A stretch of 56,258 nt of DNA, taken from positions 1 to 56,258 of the forward strand of contig JADIZG010000015.1 of assembly GCA_016704895.1 (NCBI GenBank). The letters are read 5' to 3'. This document shows positions 8,792-18,774 of this stretch, one piece after another. The position numbers and the translations under genes were made by a program. Positions within the stretch are counted from its first letter, which is position 1. Every line of letters begins with the position of its first letter. The notes beneath the pieces are model-generated. The model saw only the letters and a list, made by a program, of their open reading frames with translations, made no database searches and was not told the origin of the DNA. Source of the DNA: Betaproteobacteria bacterium (GTDB taxonomy: Bacteria > Pseudomonadota > Gammaproteobacteria > Burkholderiales > Casimicrobiaceae).

Positions 8792-9163
8792 TCAGCGCCC
8801 CATCCGCCGATCGTAGGCCGCCGACACGCGGTCGACCAGCCCGGGGTCCTGCTTGATGTCGCCGCGCGCGGTGAACTCGACGCGCACGCTGCCGTCCGAC
8901 TGCGAGCGCACGTTGGCGACGACGTCGATCGCGCCGCGGCGGCCACTGACGGTCCCGCTGTCGCGGTCCTGCGACGTGATCGCGAGCCCGTTGTCCGCCA
9001 GCGCTCCAACGGCGGCCTCCCACGATCGGTCGAAGCTCGCCGGCGTCGCGTAGCCGTAGGGCGTCGGGTAGGTGTAGCACGCCGGCAGTCCGACGGCGAC
9101 GAGCGCCATCGCGGCAAGCGTGAGCACCGCGCGTAACGTGGCGAATCGTGTCGGGTGCGGCAT
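8792..9163 (-). CDS. Small lipoprotein
   Basis: 123 residues from ATG 9163 (MPHPTRFATLRAVLTL). The signal peptide ends in GLPAC, a slightly atypical lipobox with Cys near residue 29, followed by a Tyr/Pro-rich YTYPTPYGYATPASFD linker. The rest (SWEAAVGALADNGLAITSQDRDSGTVSGRRGAIDV) resembles short DUF4410/DUF3568-like envelope lipoproteins with alternating strands and helices. No enzymatic motif. It lies between usp (convergent) and prfC (same strand, 85 bases upstream of this gene's start). Confidence 0.75.
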   Translation of the reverse strand: MPHPTRFATLRAVLTLAAMALVAVGLPACYTYPTPYGYATPASFDRSWEAAVGALADNGLAITSQDRDSGTVSGRRGAIDVVANVRSQSDGSVRVEFTARGDIKQDPGLVDRVSAAYDRRMGR

Positions 9164-9248
9164 CGTGATCCTCGGCGTCGGAAGGGGGGATGCGCCCCAG
9201 GGCGATGATCGACCCTGGGGGCGCGTCGGGGCGGAGCGGCACAGCACA

Positions 9249-10871
<1,623 letters not shown>

Positions 10872-10932
10872 GGGATCGGCTCTTCGTCGGCGCTCGCGCG
10901 CGGCGCGGCGGACCGCCGGCGGCAAACGCGAA

Positions 10933-11015
10933 GGCCGCCCCTCGAGGCGAGACGGGCGGCCGGAGGCGGATTGTACCAAGACCCCGCGGGAACCCGGCCG
11001 TGGAGGCCGGCCGGG
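10933..11015 (-). terminator. Two terminator-like hairpins between the protease and prfC
   Basis: Immediately after the protease stop on the minus strand there is an 8-bp stem (cggccggg, 11015-11008; cccggccg, 11000-10993; 7-nt loop). Further on is a second 8-bp stem (10961-10954 with 10940-10933; 13-nt loop) followed by ttcgcgttt. Both are GC-rich with weak U tracts, but their position fits termination after the protease gene. Confidence 0.45.
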
Positions 11016-11017
11016 GC

Positions 11018-13318
11018 TCAGGGCAGCGCGCACATGACGATGCCTTCGTCCACGTAGCCCTGGGCGAGCATCTGGCTGCGGATGCCGAGGCTGGTCGTGT
11101 AGCGGTGGTTGGTGTCGACGCGCCTGTTCCACAGGCGCCAGACCGGCACGCGCGTGGGCGGGCAGGTGTCGTCGACGGTCTGGTCGACGTGGAACGCCGC
11201 GCCGGTCTCGTAGATGAACCCGGCATAGGTGCCGTGCGCCGGGTTGGCCGGGTTGTACGCGGCGTCGTAGATCGCGTCGCACTCGCTCGCGCTCGACGAA
11301 TAGAAGTGCGAGTTGCCCTTCGCGGGCGGGATGTAGAACCGGCACACGCTCGACATGCCCGACTCGGCGCCCGGGTACGCGTTGAACGTGCGTCCGGTGC
11401 GCGACCAGCCGGGGATCGCCCCGCTGTCGAGCGCCGGAACGTCGGGCTGCGACTCGGCGGCGATGAAGTAGTGGTCGAGCGCCGCGTTGTAGTACTCGAT
11501 CACCGCGACCTTCGGCACCGAGAGCATCCGGATCGCCTCCTTGACCGCGTAGTACGCGTTGACGATGCCCGCGCCGCAGTTCTCCTGCGTCCGGCACACC
11601 GAGTCCGGCGCGAAGTACGACGACGTGTCGGCCATGATGCCCTTCATCTGCGAGGGCGTGAGCGACGGGTTGACCGAGAGCATGAGCGATCCGACCCCGG
11701 TGACGTGCGGCGCGGCCATGCTCGTGCCGTTCTTCCAGCCGTAGTCGTAGCTGCCCGAGGGGGCCGACGAGCTCGTGTCGACCGTCGACAGCACGCCGTC
11801 GGACTCCGAGTAGCGGCTGCTGTCGCCGCCGGGCGCCGAGATGTCGGCGTAGGCGCTGTAGTTGCTGTAGCTCGCCCGGTAGCCGTACGGGTCGGTGGCG
11901 ACGACCGTGCTGACGCCGTAGCAGCTCGCCGGCGAGTAGCCGTCGGCGTTGTCGTTGTCGTTGCCGGCGGACACCACGACCAGCGCCCCGCGCGACAGCG
12001 CCTCGTCGAAGGCGTCCTGCTCGAACGTCGTGCACTCTCCCGGGCCGCCGATCGAGAGGTTCACCACGCGGGCGGGCGTCGGATTGGCCGGCACGCCCGG
12101 GATCGATCCGCCCGCCGCCCACAGCATGCCCTCGACGATGTCGACCGTCGACCCGGATCCGCAGCGGCCGAGCACGCGCACCGGCATCAGTCGCGCCCGC
12201 CAGTCGACGCCGACGATGCCGTAGCCGTTGTCGCCGCTCGCGCCGAACGTGCCGGCGACGTGGGAGCCGTGCCAGCTGCTCGTCTCGCTGGTTCCGCCGC
12301 ATTCGTCGGCCGACCCGTAGGTGCCCCAGTCGGTGGTGACCGGATCGCGCGCATCGCCGTCCCGCGCGTCCTCGGGCGACTTGATGAAGTCGTAGCCGGG
12401 CACGACGCGGGCCGCCAGGTCCGGGTGCGCGGTGATCCCGGTGTCGACGATGGCGGCCGTGATCGACGACGACCCGACCGTGATCGCCCACGCCTGCGCG
12501 GCGTCGACGCCGTAGTAGCTGCCGTTCACCGGGTCGTCGAGGTTCCACAGGTAGCCCTGCTGGTAGAGCGTGTCGTTCGGATGGTAGGTGGCGGCGTGCG
12601 CGCGCTTCGGACGGTCGGGCACGGCGTAGCGGATGCCGGGCGTGGCTTCGAGCGCCGCGGCGATCTCCCGCGCGCGCGCGCCGGTCACCGGAGTCGCCGT
12701 CTCGACGACCCACGCGCCGCCCGCCGTTGCGCGCACGACGCGCAGGTCGACGCCGGCGGCGGCCGAGAGCATGCGGTCGTGGTCGACCGAGAGCTTCTGG
12801 TTGTTCGCTGCCGCGGCCCGGGTGGCGGGGTCGTCGAACTGCACGATGAACCGGGCGATCGTCGCCGCATCGACGGAGGATTTCGCGCGTGCCGTCGCGC
12901 CCGGGGTCGTGCGCGACACGCGCTCGACGTCGGCGCGCAGGACGTCCGGGCGCATGCGCAGCGCCTTCACGATGGCCTTCGCCTCCGACGGCGTCGCGGG
13001 CTCGGCGAGCACGAGGACCTGGTCGCCGGTGCGCGTCGGCGCGTCGACCGTGAAGTCGCGGCCCAGCGCCATCTTGAGGTCGGCGAGTTGCCGGCCGGCG
13101 AGTCGCGCCCCGGCTTCCGGCTGCACACCCGGGCGGAAGCGCACGACCAGGCGGGACACCGTGGACGCGACCTGGGCCTTGGCGGTGGCCGGCGGCGAAT
13201 CGTCGACGAGCGGCGCCGCGCCGGCTGGCACGGACGCTGCGGCGACGACGGCGGCGAAGCAGGCGCAGCGGATCGCGCGGCGCGCGGCTGGGCGTTGAAG
13301 GCGATTGCGCATTGACAT
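11018..13318 (-). CDS. Secreted subtilisin-like serine protease (S8)
   Basis: 766 residues with a signal peptide (basic n-region, then CFAAVVAAASVPAGA). A pro-region with two I9-like modules follows (LVVRFRPGVQPEAGARL; RFIVQFDDPATRAAA). The S8 catalytic triad is complete: Asp in AAIVDTGITAHPDL, His in SSWHGSHVAGTF, Ser in NGTSMAAPHVTG, with the oxyanion-hole Asn in VVVSAGNDN. The last 150 or so residues hold YYNAALDHYFIAAESQP and VPVWRLWNRRVDTNHRYTT, two modules like the DUF5648 carbohydrate/cell-surface repeat. Likely an extracellular endopeptidase. Starts at 13318 or 13312 (MSMRN/MRN) are equally possible. Confidence 0.92.
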   Translation of the reverse strand: MSMRNRLQRPAARRAIRCACFAAVVAAASVPAGAAPLVDDSPPATAKAQVASTVSRLVVRFRPGVQPEAGARLAGRQLADLKMALGRDFTVDAPTRTGDQVLVLAEPATPSEAKAIVKALRMRPDVLRADVERVSRTTPGATARAKSSVDAATIARFIVQFDDPATRAAAANNQKLSVDHDRMLSAAAGVDLRVVRATAGGAWVVETATPVTGARAREIAAALEATPGIRYAVPDRPKRAHAATYHPNDTLYQQGYLWNLDDPVNGSYYGVDAAQAWAITVGSSSITAAIVDTGITAHPDLAARVVPGYDFIKSPEDARDGDARDPVTTDWGTYGSADECGGTSETSSWHGSHVAGTFGASGDNGYGIVGVDWRARLMPVRVLGRCGSGSTVDIVEGMLWAAGGSIPGVPANPTPARVVNLSIGGPGECTTFEQDAFDEALSRGALVVVSAGNDNDNADGYSPASCYGVSTVVATDPYGYRASYSNYSAYADISAPGGDSSRYSESDGVLSTVDTSSSAPSGSYDYGWKNGTSMAAPHVTGVGSLMLSVNPSLTPSQMKGIMADTSSYFAPDSVCRTQENCGAGIVNAYYAVKEAIRMLSVPKVAVIEYYNAALDHYFIAAESQPDVPALDSGAIPGWSRTGRTFNAYPGAESGMSSVCRFYIPPAKGNSHFYSSSASECDAIYDAAYNPANPAHGTYAGFIYETGAAFHVDQTVDDTCPPTRVPVWRLWNRRVDTNHRYTTSLGIRSQMLAQGYVDEGIVMCALP

Positions 13319-13498
13319 GGCGTTTCCCCGAAAGCCGTCACGATTTCCCGCGGCAGCTTACGGCCGCTGCGACTGTCCCGTCCATTCCTCCTCTCGCGCG
13401 GCACGTTACGTCAGGTTACGGGGCCCGCGCCTCCGCCGGAACGGCCGGGCCGGGCGCGATAATCGCGCATCGCCCCCGGACGATCCCACGCGCCCGCC

Positions 13499-14674
13499 GT
13501 GTCCCGCCCCCGCCTCGTCGCGCACCTCGACATGGATGCGTTCTACGCATCGGTCGAACTCCTGCGCTACCCCGACCTCGCCGGCCAGCCGGTGGTGATC
13601 GGAGGAGGGCGGAAGTCCGTCCCGCAGGAGTCCGTCGATCCCGCGACCGGCCAGGTGACGCGGAAATACCAGACGCTCGCCAGCTACGCGGGGCGCGGAG
13701 TGATCACGACGGCGACCTACGCCGCGCGCAAGCTCGGCGTCGGCTCCGCGATGGGGCTGATGAAGGCGGCGAAGCTCGCGCCCGACGCGATCCTGCTGCC
13801 GGCGGATTTCGACGCGTACCGGACGATGTCGCGCAGGTTCAAGGCCGCGGTGCGCGCGATCGCGCCGGTGATCGAGGACCGCGGGATCGACGAGATCTAC
13901 ATCGACCTCTCCGGCGTGAGCCTGCCCGAGCACGAGGGCGTTCCCGACGACGACGCCGACGCGTGGTGGCGTGCGCGCGACGTCGCTCGCGCGCTCAAGG
14001 TCGCCGTGCGCGAGGCCACCGGTCTCACGTGCTCGGTCGCGGTCGCGCCGAACAAGCTCGTCGCCAAGATCGCCTCCGAGCTCGACAAGCCGGACGGTCT
14101 CACGATCGTCCGCGAGGCCGACATCCCGACCGTGATCTGGCCGCTGGCGGCGAAGCGGATCAACGGCATCGGCCCGAAGGCGGCGGCGCGGCTCGAGCGC
14201 CTCGGCATCGCGACGATCGGCGAGCTGGCCTACGCGGACCGCGCGAAGCTCGAGTCCGTGTTCGGGGCGGGCTACGCGCGCTGGATGATCGACGCGGCGA
14301 ACGGGCGCGACGACCGGCCCATCGTCACCGAGAGCGAGCCGCGGTCGATCTCCCGCGAGACGACGTTCGAGCGCGACCTGTCGGCGAAGCGCGACCGTGC
14401 CGAGCTCGGCCGCGTGTTCACCTGGCTGTGCGAGCGCGTCGCCGACGATCTCGCGCGCAAGGGCTACGCCGGACGCACGATCGGCGTGAAGCTCCGCTTC
14501 GACGACTTCGCCACCGTCACGCGCGACCACACGATCGACGCGCCGACGCAGGACGCGAAGGCGATCCGCCGCGCGGCGGGCGAGTGCCTGAAGCGCGTGG
14601 CGCTCGAGCGGCGGATCCGGTTGCTCGGCGTGCGGGTGGGCAACCTCGCGCCGGCACGCGCGCCCGGCGGCTGA
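13499..14674 (+). CDS. dinB: DNA polymerase IV (Y family)
   Basis: 391 residues from GTG 13499. Y-family palm motifs are AHLDMDAFYASVE (first catalytic Asp) and DRGIDEIYIDLSG (catalytic Asp-Glu pair), with VAPNKLVAKIASELDKPDG and the helix-hairpin-helix thumb INGIGPKAAARLERLGI. The little-finger domain ends near RIRLLGVRVGNL. Unusual: between PVVIGGG and RGVITTATYAARK there is an extra segment of about 25 residues (RKSVPQESVDPATG and on) not present in E. coli DinB. It performs error-prone translesion synthesis. No LexA box was recognised in the 180-bp divergent intergenic region upstream (13319-13498). Confidence 0.93.
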   Translation: MSRPRLVAHLDMDAFYASVELLRYPDLAGQPVVIGGGRKSVPQESVDPATGQVTRKYQTLASYAGRGVITTATYAARKLGVGSAMGLMKAAKLAPDAILLPADFDAYRTMSRRFKAAVRAIAPVIEDRGIDEIYIDLSGVSLPEHEGVPDDDADAWWRARDVARALKVAVREATGLTCSVAVAPNKLVAKIASELDKPDGLTIVREADIPTVIWPLAAKRINGIGPKAAARLERLGIATIGELAYADRAKLESVFGAGYARWMIDAANGRDDRPIVTESEPRSISRETTFERDLSAKRDRAELGRVFTWLCERVADDLARKGYAGRTIGVKLRFDDFATVTRDHTIDAPTQDAKAIRRAAGECLKRVALERRIRLLGVRVGNLAPARAPGG

Positions 14675-14703
14675 TCGCCCCTCGGGCGGGCGGCAGCCGG
14701 CGC

Positions 14704-14732
14704 TCGCCAAGCCGGGTTGCAGGCGCTAGAAT
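14704..14732 (+). promoter_or_regulatory. Putative promoter of the 56-residue peptide gene
   Basis: TAGAAT at 14727-14732 within ctagaat, and TCGCCA at 14704-14709 (four matches to the -35 consensus) with a 17-bp spacer. It lies 84 bases before ATG 14817. Confidence 0.35.
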
Positions 14733-14816
14733 TTCCCGGATCGGGAACGCCGCCGTTGGGCGTCCCCGCCGGCGCCGAACGGCGCGGGCGACCTGCCACC
14801 GGACCGGGAACCCGCC

Positions 14817-14987
14817 ATGCAGACACGAATGATGCTCCTGCTCCTCGCCGGCGCGATCGCCGCTCCGGTGCATGCGACGATGACCGTCGTGCTCCCCGCC
14901 ACCCCGGTGCCCGCGCTCGGCCTGCTCGGCGTCGCGGCGACGGGCGTGGTCGCGCTCGTCATCGGCTGGTGGCGCATGCGCAAGTAG
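14817..14987 (+). CDS. 56-residue exported peptide with IPTL/PEP-CTERM-like anchor
   Basis: MQTRMMLLLLAGAIAAPVHA is a complete signal peptide with an AxA-like cleavage site (PVHA). The mature remainder is only about 36 residues: a short linker (TMTVVLPATP), a PALG motif, one TM helix (LLGVAATGVVALVIGWW) and a basic end (RMRK). This is essentially a signal peptide joined to a C-terminal sorting tail with almost nothing between. The tail resembles that of the beta-helix protein ending at 7704 (PALGPWMLGLL...RRRRK). It could be a tiny sorted membrane peptide; function unknown. The gene was identified by direct reading of the region. Confidence 0.55.
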   Translation: MQTRMMLLLLAGAIAAPVHATMTVVLPATPVPALGLLGVAATGVVALVIGWWRMRK

Positions 14988-15016
14988 CGCTTCCGGGCGC
15001 GCGTCTCGAACAGCGC

Positions 15017-15905
15017 ATGGACGCGCCCCTCCTCGTCGTCTCGCTGTATCTCGGCGCGCTCGTCGGCGGCTTCGCCTTCGTCGGCGTGTGGGAGACCTGG
15101 TCGCCGGCGCGTGCCGCGCGCGCCCCGTTGCGCGATCGCTGGCGTGCCAACCTGGGGTTGCTCGCGATCAACCACGGCTTCCTCCCGCTGGTGATGCCGC
15201 TGTCGAACGCCGGCGCCGCGTGGTTCGCTTCGGAGCACGGTTGGGGGCTCCTCCACGCGGTCGCGCTTCCACCCGTGGCGCGCGTTCGTCGTCACGCTGG
15301 TCGTGCTCGACGCCGTCCGCTACGTCAACCATCGGCTCTGGCACCGGGTGCCGCTGCTGTGGCGCCTGCACCGCGTGCACCACAGCGACGTCGACTACGA
15401 CCTCACCGTCGGCCTGCGATTCCACCCGGTCGAGGCGATCGTCGCGAACCTCGTGGTGATCGCGGCGGTGGTGGCGCTGGGCGCGCCGGTGTGGGCGGTC
15501 ATCGCATCGGACATCGCGACGATCACGCTCGGATACTTCGTGCACGGCAACGTCAGGCTGCCGCCGTCGGTGGATCGCGCTATCCGCACGATGCTCGTCA
15601 CGCCAGCGATGCACTCGACGCACCACAGCGTCGAGCGCGACGAGGCGACGACCAACTACGGCGCCGTCCTCTCGGTCTGGGACCGCGCGTTCGGCAGCTA
15701 CCTCGAGCGTCCGCGCGCGGGCGACGCGATCGTGTTCGGGCTCGCCGACGAGCGCGACCCCGCGCGGCTCGGCATCGTCCGGCTGCTCGGCCTGCCGTTC
15801 GCCGCGCCCGGGCGCGGGCCTGCGCCGGCCGCTCGCCCCCGGCAGTCCGTCGTCCGCCGGGCGCCGGGGACACTCGCGCCGCGCGCCCCCGCTCCCGACT
15901 CCGAC
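15017..15905 (+). CDS. Sterol desaturase / fatty-acid hydroxylase family protein; frameshifted
   Basis: ATG 15017 (MDAPLLVVSLYLGALVGGF) opens an integral membrane protein. After about 85 residues the frame changes near 15270-15290 (one-base indel), and the second part begins VVLDAVRYVNHRLWHRV. Three histidine boxes of the diiron fatty-acid hydroxylase superfamily are visible: HRLWH, HRVHHS and HSTHHS, with intervening TM segments (ANLVVIAAVVALGAPVWAV). The family hydroxylates or desaturates sterols and lipids at the membrane. The second frame shows no stop before the FadH-type start at 15906, so either the two are fused or another base is wrong near the end. Confidence 0.75.
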
Positions 15906-18176
15906 ATGTCCCGCTACCCGCACCTCACCGCTCCGCTCGACCTCGGCTTCACGACGCTGGCCAACCGCGTGCTGATGGGCTCGATGCACACGGGCCTCGA
16001 GGAGGCGAAGCACGGCTTCGAGCGCCTCGCGCGGTTCTATGCCGAACGCGCGCGCGGCGGCGTCGCGCTGATCGTCACCGGCGGCATCGCGCCCGACCTC
16101 GCCGGGCGACTGTCGCCGTTCGCGTCGCAGCTCTCGTATCCGTGGCAGGTCGGCAAGCACCGGACGGTCACGGCGGCGGTGCACGAGGCCGGCGGGAAGA
16201 TCGCGATGCAGATCCTGCACGCGGGGCGCTACGCGTACCACCCGCTGTCGGTCGCGCCGTCGGCGATCCGCTCGCCGATCACGCCGTTCAAGCCGCGCGC
16301 GCTGTCGAGCGCGGGCGTGCGCCGGACCATTGCGGACTTCGCGCGCACCGCGGAACTCGCGCGGCGCGCGGGCTACGACGGCGTCGAGATCATGGGGTCC
16401 GAGGGTTACCTGATCAACCAGTTCATCGTCGCGCGCACCAACCAGCGCGACGACGAGTGGGGAGGGGCGTACGCGAACCGCATCCGCTTCGCGATCGAGA
16501 CGGTGCGCGGCGTGCGCGCCGCCGCCGGCCCCGACTTCATCGTGATCTTCCGGCTGTCGATGCTCGACCTGGTCGAGGGCGGCAGCACCTGGGACGAGGT
16601 GGTCGAGCTGGCGCAGGGCATCGAGGCCGCGGGGGCGACGATCATCAACACCGGCATCGGCTGGCACGAGGCGCGCGTGCCGACGATCGCGACGATGGTG
16701 CCGCGCGCCGCCTACACGTGGGTGACGCGGCGGCTGAAGGGCAGGGTCGGCGTGCCGCTGGTGACGACCAACCGGATCAACGACCCGGCGGTGGCCGAGG
16801 CCGTGCTCGCGCGCGGCGACGCCGACATGGTGTCGATGGCACGGCCGTTCCTCGCCGATGCCGAGTTCGTCAAGAAGGCGGTCGAGGGCCGCGCCGACGA
16901 GATCAACACCTGCATCGCGTGCAACCAGGCCTGCCTCGACCACATCTTCGAGAACCGAGCAGCTTCCTGCCTCGTCAACCCGGCGGCATGCCGCGAAGCG
17001 GAGTTCGCGGTCGCGCGCGCGGCGGCGCCGAAGCGCGTCGCGGTCGTCGGCGCAGGGCCGGCGGGAATGGCGTGCGCCACGACCGCGGCGGAACGCGGGC
17101 ACGCGGTGACGCTGTTCGACGCGGCCGGCGAGATCGGGGGGCAGTTCAACCTCGCGAAGCGGATTCCGGGCAAGGAAGAGTTCGGCGAGACGCTGCGCTA
17201 CTTCCGGTCGCGCCTCGCGCGGCTCGGCGTGAACGTCGTGCTCGGCAAGCGCGCCGAGGTCGCGGACCTCGCCGGCTACGACGCGGTCGTGCTCGCCACC
17301 GGCATCGTTCCGCGGACGCCGGCGATATCCGGCATCGAGCATCCGATGGTCGCAAGCTACGTCGACATCGTGTCGGGCCGTCGTACGGCGGGGGCGCGCG
17401 TCGCGATCCTCGGCGCGGGCGGCATCGGCTTCGACGTCGCGGAACTGCTCACGCATCCCGGCGAGCCGGTCGCCGCGAACGTCGCCGCGCCGGTGCCGAG
17501 CGCGGTCGGCGGCGACCCCCGTACGCTCGACCACTTCCGCAACCAGTGGGGGATCGACGCCTCGTATGCGCAGCGAGGCGGCACGAAGGCGCCGGTCCCC
17601 GAGTCCGCCCCCCGCGCGGTCTGGCTCCTGCAGCGCAAGGCGTCGAAGGTGGGCGAGGGGCTCGCCAAGACGACCGGCTGGATACGCCGCACGCTGCTGA
17701 AGCAGCGCGGCGTGAAGATGCTGGCGGGCGTCGAGTACGAGCGGATCGACGACGCGGGCCTGCACGTCCTCGTCGACGGCAAGCCGCAGGTGCTCGACGT
17801 CGACACGATCGTCGTCTGCGCCGGCCAGGAGCCGCGGCGCGAGCTCGTCGCCGCGCTCGAGGCCGCAGGGACGAAGCCGACGCTCGTCGGCGGCGCCGAC
17901 GTCGCCGCCGAGCTCGACGCGAAGCGCGCGATCGAGCAGGGGACGCGTGTCCGGGCTGACGCCAAGTGGTCGGCCTTGAGGCCGCCTGGGCGTGCGGGTT
18001 GCCGGGCTGAAGCCCGACCCACGCGGGCCGTGGGTCAGCCTTCGGCCGACGCCGTGGCGTGCGGCGGGGCCGCGGCCACCGGATGCCTTCCCCTGCAACC
18101 TTCAGCCGTTGTTGCATCCGCGCCACGCCGGCGCGGGTCGCGACGCGTTCTGGCGCGCCAGGCGACGATTCCCTAG
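15906..18176 (+). CDS. fadH: NADPH-dependent 2,4-dienoyl-CoA reductase (FadH-type)
   Basis: ATG 15906 (MSRYPHLTAPLDLGF). Old-yellow-enzyme TIM barrel with FMN (VLMGSMHTGLEE, IAMQILHAGRYAYH, GVEIMGSEGYLINQF, NTGIGWHEARVPTI). A 4Fe-4S cluster region follows, CIACNQACLDHIF ... CLVNPAACRE. Then an FAD/NAD(P) half has VAVVGAGPAGMACA and VAILGAGGIGFDVA. It reduces dienoyl-CoAs during beta-oxidation of unsaturated fatty acids. The family normally ends just after GGADVAAELDAKRAIEQGTR (reached near 17948); here the frame continues about 75 residues through palindromic repeats to TAG 18176. There is no good ribosome-binding site, because the preceding desaturase frame runs in directly. Confidence 0.93.
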   Translation: MSRYPHLTAPLDLGFTTLANRVLMGSMHTGLEEAKHGFERLARFYAERARGGVALIVTGGIAPDLAGRLSPFASQLSYPWQVGKHRTVTAAVHEAGGKIAMQILHAGRYAYHPLSVAPSAIRSPITPFKPRALSSAGVRRTIADFARTAELARRAGYDGVEIMGSEGYLINQFIVARTNQRDDEWGGAYANRIRFAIETVRGVRAAAGPDFIVIFRLSMLDLVEGGSTWDEVVELAQGIEAAGATIINTGIGWHEARVPTIATMVPRAAYTWVTRRLKGRVGVPLVTTNRINDPAVAEAVLARGDADMVSMARPFLADAEFVKKAVEGRADEINTCIACNQACLDHIFENRAASCLVNPAACREAEFAVARAAAPKRVAVVGAGPAGMACATTAAERGHAVTLFDAAGEIGGQFNLAKRIPGKEEFGETLRYFRSRLARLGVNVVLGKRAEVADLAGYDAVVLATGIVPRTPAISGIEHPMVASYVDIVSGRRTAGARVAILGAGGIGFDVAELLTHPGEPVAANVAAPVPSAVGGDPRTLDHFRNQWGIDASYAQRGGTKAPVPESAPRAVWLLQRKASKVGEGLAKTTGWIRRTLLKQRGVKMLAGVEYERIDDAGLHVLVDGKPQVLDVDTIVVCAGQEPRRELVAALEAAGTKPTLVGGADVAAELDAKRAIEQGTRVRADAKWSALRPPGRAGCRAEARPTRAVGQPSADAVACGGAAATGCLPLQPSAVVASAPRRRGSRRVLARQATIP
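17949..18050. repeat. Degenerate REP-like palindromes at the fadH 3' end
   Basis: Copies: a degraded unit around 17969-17986 (gtcggccttgaggccgcc), one at 18001-18022 (gccgggctgaagcccgac plus ccac) and an inverted one at 18030-18050 (gtgggtcagccttcggcc plus gac). They appear to have replaced or displaced the original fadH stop codon. Confidence 0.65.
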
Positions 18177-18179
18177 AAT
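18174..18179 (+). promoter_or_regulatory. -10-like element of a small-ORF transcription unit
   Basis: TAGAAT within ccctagaatccg, 46 bases before ATG 18225. Same ctagaat heptamer as at 5640 and 14726. No convincing -35. Confidence 0.3.
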
Positions 18180-18224
18180 CCGTTTCTCGCTCGCACGAGC
18201 GCTGCGCAAGAGGATTCCCCCGAC

Positions 18225-18347
18225 ATGAACCGCACGATGCACCTCGACACCGCGAACCTGGCGCCCTGCGCCGGGGGCGTCATGTCGTGCATCCCGGCTC
18301 GTGGCGTCTTCGTTCCGGTTTCGGCCGGCGCAGGCGCGGCGCAGTAG
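18225..18347 (+). CDS. Possible 40-residue peptide
   Basis: MNRTMHLDTANLAPCAGGVM... ending GAGAAQ. AGAGGA at 18209-18214 is a reasonable ribosome-binding site with about ten bases spacing. Two Cys (CAGG, SCIP) and a hydrophobic PARGVFVPVSAGAGAAQ tail; no recognisable family. Coding status rests on its position between a -10-like site and a strong downstream terminator, and is uncertain. Confidence 0.3.
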   Translation: MNRTMHLDTANLAPCAGGVMSCIPARGVFVPVSAGAGAAQ

Positions 18348-18487
18348 TCCCCCGGCATCGACGTCCGCCGGAGGACCGGCGGAACCGTCGAAGGCCAACC
18401 CCCTTCGAACGCTCTTCCGCCGCAGGTGCGGCCGAACGGTTTCGCTCGCGCATTCCGCGCGGGCGGCGACGACAGGAGGGCCGGCGC

Positions 18488-18664
18488 ATGAACGAACTCG
18501 ACTTTCACCGTGACGCCACAGGCCGGCGCGGCGCGTCGACGGGCATCCGCCTGTCGCGCGCACGAGGGACCGCCGCGACGCAGTTGTCGCGATGCAGGTT
18601 CCGGGCCGGCGGGATGGGCATGAACGACGCCTGCTGGGCGGTCGGGAAAAGGGCGATGCGCTGA
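18488..18664 (+). CDS. Possible 58-residue basic peptide with strong ribosome-binding site
   Basis: MNELDFHRDATGRRGASTGI... ending WAVGKRAMR. A perfect AGGAGG at 18474-18479 sits eight bases before the ATG, better than almost any other gene here, and an intrinsic terminator follows 23 bases after the stop. The product is Arg-rich with two Cys and no TM helix or known domain. It could be a small protein gene or the translated part of a regulatory RNA. Confidence 0.4.
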   Translation: MNELDFHRDATGRRGASTGIRLSRARGTAATQLSRCRFRAGGMGMNDACWAVGKRAMR

Positions 18665-18687
18665 CGGCGCGTCCTGCCTTCCGACCC

Positions 18688-18719
18688 AGCCCGGCGGCCG
18701 CGAGGTCCCCGGGCTTTTT
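18688..18719 (+). terminator. Intrinsic terminator
   Basis: Stem agcccgg (18688-18694) with ccgggct (18709-18715), 14-nt loop, followed by tttt. It is the clearest rho-independent terminator in the window and closes the small-ORF region. Confidence 0.6.
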
Positions 18720-18774
18720 CGTTCGGGGCGCGCGGCTCTCGACTGCAACGACGATGCAATGCGAGGCACCCAGA

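Noticed and set aside
14717..17959. A 1,080-codon plus-strand frame covering the desaturase and fadH region
   Set aside because: Only the first part of the desaturase (15017 to about 15270) is real in this frame. The remainder is an Arg-rich shadow of fadH, which has all cofactor motifs in the other frame.
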